A program made the translations under genes and the position numbers. This document shows positions 53,037 through 61,002 of a stretch of DNA of 64,000 bases, piece after piece. The stretch comes from JACVRW01 sp963728155 (GTDB taxonomy: Bacteria; Actinomycetota; Thermoleophilia; Solirubrobacterales; Thermoleophilaceae), in the NCBI GenBank assembly GCA_963728155.1, contig CAVSJF010000007.1, positions 910,430 through 974,429 of the forward strand, in the 5' to 3' direction. Below the pieces are notes generated by a model that was given only the letters and a program-made list of their open reading frames with translations, was not told the DNA's origin and searched no databases. The stretch's first letter is position 1. Each line of letters begins with the position of its first letter.

Positions 53037-54183
53037 TCAGCCCTCAGTCTCATCGTGGTCGGGGAGTTCGCCATCCGCTAGATCGTCCAAGCCTGTCAGC
53101 GCATCGGCCGTGTGCCCGACGAGATACGCCTCCATGATCTTCGCGCGTCGGCTCAGCGCTCGTCCATCGTTCGTTGACTGGACGAACACGTTGTATTCGC
53201 GGAGCCGTGCGTTGGCGGGCCGACCGTAGTCTGAATCGTCCTCCGGCATCCGAGATGCTTCGCGTCTGAGCTCCTCGAAGTCCATGAGCTTCTGGCGGTC
53301 GATGGCGCCCTGAGCTGACGAGTCGCGGAAGACGATGTAATAGACGACAACGGTTCCAATCGACGCGAGCAACCGGTCGTCGTCCTCGAAGACCAGCGCC
53401 ATTCGATCAAGCGTCTGCTCCGCCAGCTCTTCGTAGCCGGACATCTGCCTCTGAGAGACAGAGGGCGCGCTGCCGCGCGTCGCGACGAACAGGTCGTACA
53501 GAGTGTCCGCCTTGGTGTCGATGATCCGTCCTCTGGTATCGAGTTGATGCTCGATTGCGAGGAACTTCGCACCGAGTTCCCGGTACTTGTAGCGTGCGCT
53601 TCGAATCGGCGACCGGAAACAAGGAGCTGGTGGTCGGCCAGGGCGTTCGCGGCGTCTCTAGTGGGTCCGGTTAGCGCATTCCGACGTTCAGCGGCGTTCA
53701 GGGCGGTGGACGCGTTGAGACGCTGAAACATCTCCTCGATGAGGTCTCCCTGTCGGAGGTCACGCTGACAATCGGCAGCTCGTAATCGAGAAAACGTCTC
53801 GCCAGCCGCGGGTGCTGCGCCTGAAGCTCAGACAAAGTCAGGTTCGCCGGCCGCACGGCCTCGTCCTCGAAGAACAGGAAGTCTTCCGCGAGACTCAGCT
53901 CGTCGTCGAGAAAGCCTATGATCGCCTCAAGACGCTGTTTGCCATCGATCACGGCGTATTGGTACGCGAGACCTTCAGGACCCACCCGGCGACTGGTCGC
54001 CTTTTCAAAGTAGAGCTTCGGAACGTCAAGTCCGTTGATGATCGAGTCGACTAGCGCGCTCCGAGTGGACTCCTTCCACACTCCTCCCTCGCGCTGGTAT
54101 GGAGGGCTTAAATCGACGACCTTCCGCATTCGTTGGAATCGAGCAACGGTCAGTTCGGGGAGGAGCTCTGTCCGGATCTTCAT
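53037..54183 (-). CDS. DUF262 (ParB/GmrSD-N-like) protein, two frame breaks
   Basis: The protein starts at ATG 54183 with MKIRTELLPELTVARFQRMR. The N-terminal domain carries VVDLSPPYQREGGVWKEST and QYAVIDGKQRLEAIIGFLDD, the PxYQRxxxW and IDGxQR motifs of DUF262, a ParB-fold domain with nucleotidase-like chemistry found in GmrSD, SspE and other modification-dependent nucleases. Frame breaks near 53770 and 53600 are single-base losses at short runs. Correcting them continues through DLIEEMFQRLNASTALNAAE, ARYKYRELGAKFLAIEHQLD and the C-terminal MSGYEELAEQTLDRMALVFE to a stop at 53037, about 382 residues. No HNH (DUF1524) nuclease domain is visible. It is the last gene of the operon, 10 bases after the FRG gene. 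Confidence 0.75.
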
Positions 54184-54193
54184 CGACGGGCCA

Positions 54194-54955
54194 TCAGTGA
54201 CTGGTCTTGATTTGTGTCGCGATCCGATCGAGGTCGCGGTAGATGGACACTTCGTTGAATCCGAGGGTTTCAAGCTCTTCGCGAAGCACCGGTTTCTTAT
54301 CCCCGGCCACTAGGAAAGACTGCAGAGCGGCCGCTTTCCTCAGCGGCTCCGAGTCTGCGGGCGCACTCGGTACCTGTTCCACGGTGAACGTGCCCGTCTG
54401 GAATCGAATCCGATCGAATACGAATGGTGCAACGACCGCGCGTGGTCTTGATGGGTTCTCAGAGTCTCTGCCGGGTAGGTAGTCACTGAGCTTGGAGTCT
54501 GGGTCTGCAAGGAGACGCGGGTGCCCGCCATCAGCGTCACCGGCCTCCTCATTCAGTTCCCTGGCGTAAAGGACGAAGAATTCGCCGTCGGGCTCGACCT
54601 CATCGTCCGAAGCCGTTTCACATGCGAAGTACAGCGCGACCAGCGGGCTCTGGGACCAATCAAGGAGACGGGTCGGGAGCGCGTGGTGCTGCGCGAACGT
54701 GATCCAGCCCCACTCGTCAAATGAGAACTGCAGTCCCGCGGATGCAGCTTCCTGACGAAAGCGGGCGAGCATCGCTCGCTCAGCCTGCCGATGGCTCTCA
54801 GTCCGAAACGCGGACGCTTCCAGTAACCATGTCTGATCCCGATGGCCTCGGTACCACGTCTCGCGCTTGTCTGCAGTGATCGGCGCAAGCACCTCCATTA
54901 GATCGCCGACGCTTCCGATCACCGGCGCGGAGTCGGTAGGGGCGGCGTCGCTCAC
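54194..54955 (-). CDS. FRG-domain protein
   Basis: A 253-residue protein from GTG 54955 whose FRG domain shows the defining motifs ETWYRGHRDQTWLLEASAFR near residue 32, then WGWITFAQHHALPTRLLDWS and QSPLVALYFACETASDDE. FRG domains occur in phage-defence and toxin-like proteins and are predicted enzymes of unknown chemistry. The C-terminal half (from about 150, RAVVAPFVFDRIRFQTGTFT, FNEVSIYRDLDRIATQIKTS) follows the usual layout. Its start overlaps the Vsr stop by four bases, and it is followed by the DUF262 gene. The frame is intact. Confidence 0.88.
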   Translation of the reverse strand: MSDAAPTDSAPVIGSVGDLMEVLAPITADKRETWYRGHRDQTWLLEASAFRTESHRQAERAMLARFRQEAASAGLQFSFDEWGWITFAQHHALPTRLLDWSQSPLVALYFACETASDDEVEPDGEFFVLYARELNEEAGDADGGHPRLLADPDSKLSDYLPGRDSENPSRPRAVVAPFVFDRIRFQTGTFTVEQVPSAPADSEPLRKAAALQSFLVAGDKKPVLREELETLGFNEVSIYRDLDRIATQIKTSH

Positions 54956-55479
54956 GCGCGCGAACCTATCGGAAGGCGCTTGCGGCCGTCCGCGCGGAGA
55001 CGCAACACCTGTGGTCGGGTCGGACCGTAGGGGAGCCGCCGATACTGGCCCAGTCGCGGTGGGTCAGGCGGCGCGGCGATCGAGGGCGTCGCGCACCCTC
55101 TGACTGCCGCGTCCAAGTCGCTCGCAAGCTCGAAGTCCCAGATCCGTACGACCGCCCAGCCCTGATCGATCAGCTGGCGGTTGACGAGCTCGTCGCGCCC
55201 CCGATTCGCGCGGATCTTCTCGTCCCACTTCACCGGGTGCCGCCCCGGCGTCCACCGCGACGGATGGCCGTGCCACCACGCGGAGTCGACGAACACGGCG
55301 ACGCGCTTGCCCTGCCAGCAGAGGTCGGGTGTCCCCGGCACGGATCGGACGTGGCAGCGCCATCCGCGCACCCCAGCCGTCCACAGCGCCCTTCGCAGGG
55401 CGAGCTCGGGTTTGGTGTCCTTGGATCGGACCCGACTCATGATCATGCTTCGGGTGGCGGCGTCGACCTTGTCGGCCAC
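54952..55479 (-). CDS. vsr: Very-short-patch-repair (Vsr) endonuclease
   Basis: A 175-residue nuclease from GTG 55479. Family motifs are MSRVRSKDTKPELALRRAL, RCHVRSVPGTPDLCWQGKRV and AVFVDSAWWHGHPSRWTPGR, including the catalytic Asp and the two His of the WHGH site, followed by WDEKIRANRGRDELVNRQLI and WAVVRIWDFEL. Known Vsr enzymes nick beside T:G mismatches that arise by deamination of 5-methylcytosine, and they usually travel with a C5-cytosine methyltransferase, as here. The extension beyond residue 130 (RGCATPSIAAPPDPPRLGQY) is longer than in E. coli Vsr (156 residues). The stop overlaps the FRG start by four bases. Confidence 0.9.
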   Translation of the reverse strand: MADKVDAATRSMIMSRVRSKDTKPELALRRALWTAGVRGWRCHVRSVPGTPDLCWQGKRVAVFVDSAWWHGHPSRWTPGRHPVKWDEKIRANRGRDELVNRQLIDQGWAVVRIWDFELASDLDAAVRGCATPSIAAPPDPPRLGQYRRLPYGPTRPQVLRLRADGRKRLPIGSRA

Positions 55480-55498
55480 GGTCCGAGCGTAGACCGGG

Positions 55499-55688
55499 TC
55501 AGCCGGACGGCGCTGCGAGCGGGAACTGCAGCTGCGGAACATCCGCAAGCTCTATAGGCAGGTCGGCGTACATGCCGATGCCGGAAAGGTGATGTGCCTG
55601 GTCTACAACGAAGAGGTCGGGAGGGTAGCCGTCCTCCTTGAGGCCGTCACGGTCGCGCTCCTCCTGCTGCTAGGCCTTCCGCTTTCAC
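55499..55688 (-). CDS. Small protein between methyltransferase and Vsr, one frame break
   Basis: A GTG at 55688 shares bases with the methyltransferase stop (GTGA overlap), and after one base is lost or gained near 55660 the frame reads EERDRDGLKEDGYPPDLFVV, DQAHHLSGIGMYADLPIELA, DVPQLQFPLAAPSG and stops at 55499, about 62 residues. Third positions keep the expected bias. It does not match a family I know. It could be a small partner of the methyltransferase or an unrecognised linker. The frame break and its short length make the call tentative. Confidence 0.4.
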
Positions 55689-56889
55689 CGGTTCCTCCCC
55701 TCCGGCGGGACCACCAGCGTCTTCTTCAGCTCCGCTCCCACCGCCTCGGCGACGGCGACTGGCACCGCGTTGCCGAGTTGGCGCATCGCGGGCGTGCGCT
55801 TTTCCGGCGGACGGAAGTCGTCCGGAAACCCCTGAAGTGTCGCGCATTCGCGGACGGTGAGGTAACGGAACCGCTTGGGGCTGGTGACGACGATGTGCTC
55901 GCCCCCTGGGGACCCGTGAACCCCGGCCTTGATGGTCTTGCCGACCCAATCGATCGGGCTGCCGGTGTGCTTGCCGTACAGACGCGCGCCGGGGACCTTG
56001 ACGTGCCACAAATCGCAGGACGCCGTCGGACGATCCACGGGCGGGCCGATTCGGTCAGGACGTCACGGAGCGTCCGCCATCGCCTACCCTCGCGTTTGAG
56101 CGGCTGCTTGGGGAGGCCGGCACGGGCTCGGGCGCGCGCAGACGTGCTGACCTCTGGATACCCGCGCCAATACTCCTCTCCGCGCAGGTCCTCGATCAGG
56201 CTCTCGCGCGAGTGGTCGCCCTTCGGCCAATCGAATTCAGCGTCGACGTCTCGGTGGAGGCCGACGATGAAGAGCCGCGGATGTCGCTGCGCAAGCCCGA
56301 AGTCGGCGGCGTCGAGCAGCCGGTAGTCGACGCGGTAGTCGTCCTCTGGGCCATCCATCGGCGCCAGGGCCCAGTGAAGATCCTCGCTGGCCTTGGTGCC
56401 CGGGTCCTCGACGGTCGGTCGGCGAAGACGTGCGAGGATCGACTGGAAGTACTCACCGGTTTTCGAACAGCAGCCCGCGGACGTTCTCGATGACGAAGGC
56501 GCGCGGCTGGATGATGGCGACGGCCTTGACCACCTCCCCGAACATATTGCGGTCGTCGTACTTGCCGTAGCGCTTGCCGCCGCGGGAAAACGGCTGGCAC
56601 GGAGCGCCGGCACACAGAAGGTCGGTCCCCGCGTAGGAGGTCCAGTCGATCGTCTTGGCGTCTCGGGCTTCGAGTTGGTTGGGGTCCTTCCAGCCGTAAA
56701 GGTCGGCGTTGCGCGAAGCGTCTCGCAGGCCGCTTCGTTGTTCTCGATCAGGTCGACGACCTCGCAGCCGGCCTGGTGCATCCCCATAGCCATTCCGCCG
56801 GCTCCGGCGAAGATCTCAAGCCCGGTGAGCGCCCGCAGCGTAGGGCCCACGAGCGCGTCGCTTTGGGGGGCGGTGGCGGAATCGTGCAC
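55685..56889 (-). CDS. C5-cytosine DNA methyltransferase (Dcm family), several frame breaks
   Basis: About 400 residues from the ATG at 56889. Motif I is LTGLEIFAGAGGMAMGMHQA (SAM binding, around residue 27) and motif IV is GAPCQPFSRGGKRYGKYDDR, with the catalytic Cys near residue 98. Motif VI is IIQPRAFVIENVRGLLF, motif VIII and following are YRLLDAADFGLAQRHPRLFI, and motifs IX/X are YLTVRECATLQGFPDDFRPP and QLGNAVPVAVAEAVG. Single-base breaks occur near 56728, 56470 and 56040 and are inferred from where the motifs change frame. The target sequence cannot be read; the variable region lies around EYWRGYPEVSTSARARA. It heads the minus-strand operon with Vsr, FRG and DUF262 genes and is divergent from the DISARM-like genes. 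Confidence 0.85.
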
Positions 56890-57677
56890 GGCGCGATCCT
56901 AAGCAGCCCCTCGGAGGGCTGACTCCTGGCGTTTCGCGCGGGCGCCCGGGGCGCGCAATACCGCATGTTCTGCGCCAAAGCTGACGAGTTGGAAACTGTC
57001 GGCGAACCACTTCGTGGGGCTACGCTCTGCGCCCGAGGATGTCCGAAGCGCGCCCCCCGAGGTTAACGATAAAGAGCAGTGACGCGGCTGAGTCGGCCGC
57101 TCCTGCTTTGCGCGACGAGCAGAAGTCGGGATTACTCCGGGTTGAACGGCAGCGCCGCCATCCGCCGGATGAAGCAGCCTCGCCGGTACCGGGGGCTAAC
57201 GACGGGCCCACGTCTTGCCAGCAGCTGCCGATGAGGGAACAGGTGCTCCACAAAAGGTCCAGACGTATCAGTTGGTTCTACCGTCGCTTCATCGTGCTGA
57301 TGCCATTCACGAAGCCAGGCGGCGGTGCAGAACTCGAAGTCCCACTCTCCGGGGTTCCGCTTGAGTTTCGAACGGTGCTGCGCGAAGAAATTAAGGCGGC
57401 GCTAAGAGCCGCCTCGATCAGGCGATGGCGCTGGTCAACCGCCTGCGCCAAGGGGAGGCGGGCTACCCCACCAGCATCTGGTCTTAGCGGTGTCGGCGCT
57501 CGATCTCACCGACGGCGCGACTTGGAGATCTTCGGAGATCGCCGACCCGTGGCGAGGAACATACGATCATGCTCGTACCGCTGATGCGGGACAACGGTGT
57601 GTGGCATTCCGCAGGCCGCCCCTGTCAGAACCTCCACTCGCTCGCCGACATCGAGTGCATGCGCCACCTCGACCGAG
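56890..57677. other. Divergent region with a possible small gene
   Basis: This 790-base stretch separates the two defence units. A plus-strand frame from 57039 ends, after one base change near 57415, at a TAG near 57488 with residues such as ISWFYRRFIVLMPFTKPGG, FRTVLREEIKAALRAA and AMALVNRLRQGEAGYPTSIW. Its codon bias looks real, but no family is recognised. A minus-strand frame (57506-57688, with VAHALDVGERVEVLTGAACG) overlaps the helicase start and is likely spurious. Promoters for both units should lie here; no clear -35/-10 pair or operator was identified. Confidence 0.35.
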
Positions 57678-60600
57678 ATGCCCATCACTGAAGTCCTCCC
57701 CGAGCGCGCGCCCGAGCCCGGCGAGCTGGTCCAGGTGCGCTCGCGGCGATGGCTCGTCGAGGAGGTGCGGCCACGATCGCCGGCGCAGTCGCCGCTCGTC
57801 CGCCTCGCCTGCGCCGACGACGACGCCCAGGGCCAGGCGCTCGACGTCTTCTGGGACTACGAGCTCGACCGCCGGATCCTCGAGGAAGAGGGCTGGGCAG
57901 ACCTCGCCGCCAAGGGCTTCGACGCCCCGCGCCAGTTCGCGGCCTACCTCCACACGCTCCGCTGGAACTGCGTCACCGCCACCGACCCGAACCTCTTCCA
58001 GGCGCCGTTCCGCGCCGGCATCAAGATCGACGCCTACCAGATGGAGCCGCTGCGCAAGGCGCTCCGGCTGCCGCGCGTCAACCTCTTCATCGCCGACGAC
58101 ATCGGCCTCGGCAAGACGATCGAGGCCGGCCTGATCGCCCGCGAGCTGCTCCTGCGCAAGAAGGCGAAGACCATCGTCGTCGCCGCGCCGCCGTCGGTGC
58201 TCGAGCAGTGGAAGGACGAGCTCGAGGAGCGCTTCGGCCTCGTCTTCGAGATCCTCGACCGCGCACTACCTCGACGCGGGTGCGCCGCGAGCGCGGCTTC
58301 GGCGTCAACCCGTGGCGCACGCACAGCCGGTTCCTCGTCTCGCACAACCTGCTGATCGACCCGACCTACGCCGACCCGCTGCGCGAGTGGCTCGGGCCGC
58401 TGCTGCCCGGGCAGCCTGCTGATCCTCGACGAGGCGCACCACGCCGCGCCCGTCGAGCGGCGGCCGCTACGGCATCGAGACGAAGTTCACGCGCGCCGTC
58501 CGCGACCTCGCCGGCCGCTTCGAGCACCGCCTGTTCCTCTCGGCCACGCCGCACAACGGCCACTCGAACAGCTTCTCGACGCTGCTGGAGATGCTCGACC
58601 CGTAGCGCTTCACCCGCGGCGTCAAGGTGCGCGGCAAGAAGGCGCTCGAGGACGTGATGGTCCGCCGGCTCAAGGAGGACATCCGCGAGGTCCAGGGCGG
58701 CTTCCCGAAGCGCGATCGTCGAGCGCGTCGCGATCGACGGCCTGCCCGACGACGCGCCCGAGCTCGTGCTGTCGCGCCTGCTCGACGAGTACCGCACGCG
58801 CGCGCGAGGAGCGCTTCGCGAGCACGTCGCGCCGGGCGCAGGCCGCCGCCGGGCCTGCTCGTCGTCGGCCTGCAGCAGCGGCTGCTCTCGTCGATCGAGG
58901 CGTTCGCCCGCAGCCTCAAGGTCCACCGGGCGACGGTCGAGCGGCAGTGGGAGCAAGGCGAGCGCAGCCGCGGCCGACGCCGGCCGAAGCGACGACAGCG
59001 ACGCGAGCTCTTCACCACGCGCGCCCGACGCCGACGACGAGCGCGGCGAGTGGACGGCCGAGGAGCTCGAGGCCGAGGAGGCCGCGCAGATCGAGGCGGT
59101 CACCGCCGCCGCCGAGGCCGAGTCGCCCGCGCGATGCCGACGGCCGAAGCGCTCTGGCGCCGCGAGCAGGCGCTGCTCGACCAGATGCAGGAGATCGCCG
59201 AGACGCACGCGCCACCTGCCCGACGCCAAGATCGCGCCGGCTGATCGACTGGATCCGCGAGAACCTCTGCCCCGACCTGCCGCCCTTCGGCCAGCGCGCC
59301 GCAGGGCGCGCCGCCGAAGTGGAACGACCGCCGCGTCCTGATCTTCACCGAGAACCGCGAGGGCACGAAGCGCTACCTGAAGACGATCCTCGAGCAGGCG
59401 ATCGAGGGCACCGACCGCGCCGACGAGCGCATCGAGGTGATCGACGGCCTCACCAGCGGCGCGCGGCGCAAGGAGATCCAGCGCCGGTTCAACACCGACC
59501 CCGCGAAGGACCCGCTGCGCATCCTGCTCGCCACCGACGCCGCCCGCGAGGGCCTGAACTTCCAGGCCCACTGCGCCGACCTCTTCCACTTCGACCTGCC
59601 CTGGAACCCCGGCCGCATCGAGCAGCGCAACGGCCGCATCGACCGCAAGCTCCAGCCGGCCGACGAGGTCCGCTGCCACTACTTCGTCTACCCGCAGCGC
59701 GCCGAGGACCGCGTCCTCGAGGTGCTGGTCACGCAAGACCGAGACGATCAAGACGCGAGCTCGGCAGCCTCTCGAAGGTCATCGACGACGACATCGAGCG
59801 CCGGCTCGGGCAGGGCATCCGCCACCGCGACGCCGAGCGGCTGGCGCGCGAGATCGAGCAGGCCGACCTCGACGCCGAGACGCAAGCGCATCACCGAGGA
59901 GGAGCTCGAGGCCGCGCGCGAGCGCCAGGAGGACCTGAAGGCGCAGATCGAGCGCTGCCAGACGCCTGCTCGAAGCGCTCGCGCAGCTGGGTCGGCTTCG
60001 AGGCGGCGCCGTTCCGCGACGCGCTCTCCTGCTCGCTCGAGCTGCTCGGCGCCGAGCCGCTCGCCGAGACGCAGCGACGAGCACGGCCGGCCGGTCTGGA
60101 CCTTCCCGCCGCTCGACCGCCGCGCGGAGACCGACCCGAGCTGGGCCGCCACGCTCGACACGCTCCGCGCGCCCCGCAAGCACGAACCAGAAGCTCGCCG
60201 ACTGGCGCCGCGAGGCGCCGATCCGGCCGGTCGTCTTCGAGGACGCGGGCGTGCTCACCGAGGACACCGTCCACCTGCACCTCGAGCAGCGCGTCGCCCA
60301 GCGCCTGCTCGCCCGCTTCCGCTCGCAGGGCTTCATCCACCACGACCTCTCGCGCGCCTGCCTCGCGCAGGCCGCCGACTCGATCCCGCGCGTCGATCCT
60401 GCTCGGCCGGCTGTCGCTCTACGGCCAGGGCGCCGAGCGGCTGCACGAGGAGCTCGTGCCGCTCGCCGCGCGCTGGATCGAGCCGTCGCAGCGCAACGGG
60501 CCGCTCAGCGCCTACGCGCGCGAGGCCGAGGCGAAGACGCTCGACCTGCTCGAGCGCGTCGCTCGGCGACCGCGGCGCGCCGCATGCCTGGCGACGACGA

Positions 60601-61002
60601 TCCAGCAGAAGCTCCTCGCCGCGGCCGCCCGCGACATCGAGGAGCTGCTGCCGCAGCTCGAGCCGCGCGCCGAGGAGCTGGCGGCACTCGCGATCGAGCA
60701 AGCTCGCGCGAGCGCGGCGAGCGCGAGGCGAAGGACCTGCGCGAGACGCTCGAGCGCCAGCGCGAGCGCGTGCGCGAGGAGCTCGCCAAGCACGAGCGCG
60801 AGTTCGAGCAGCTCACGCTCGACTTCGACGACGACGAGAAGCGCCAGCTCGAGGCCGACATGCGCTCCTGGCGCACGCCGCCTCGAGCAGTTCGACCGCG
60901 AGCTCGAGACGCGAGCCGCAGCGCATCCGCGAGTTCTACGAGGTGCGCGCCAAGCGCGTCGAGCCGGTCGGCCTCGTCTACCTCTGGCCGGAGACGAACT
61001 GA
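57678..61002 (+). CDS. drmD: SNF2-family helicase of DISARM type (DrmD-like), many frame breaks and one in-frame stop
   Basis: A roughly 1,097-residue protein from ATG 57678. The N-terminus (PGELVQVRSRRWLVEEVRP, FAAYLHTLRWNCVTATDPN, APFRAGIKIDAYQMEPLRKA) precedes the helicase motifs DDIGLGKTIEAGL (Walker A), LLILDEAHH (Walker B), LFLSATPHNGHSNSF, then VLIFTENREGTKRYLKTILE, LATDAAREGLNFQAH and RIEQRNGRIDRK (motifs V-VI). The C-terminal part is coiled-coil rich. This matches class 1 DISARM DrmD. From 58266 the frame moves by +1 at 28 sites, each consistent with one extra G or C between codons, and a TAG at 58603-58605 replaces an expected Gln codon in LDPQRFTRGV. It ends at 61002, overlapping the methylase start by one base. 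Confidence 0.8.

Noticed and set aside
57506..57688. Small minus-strand frame with VAHALDVGERVEVLTGAACG
   Set aside because: It overlaps the helicase start, has no ribosome site and no recognisable family. The plus strand is the better explanation.
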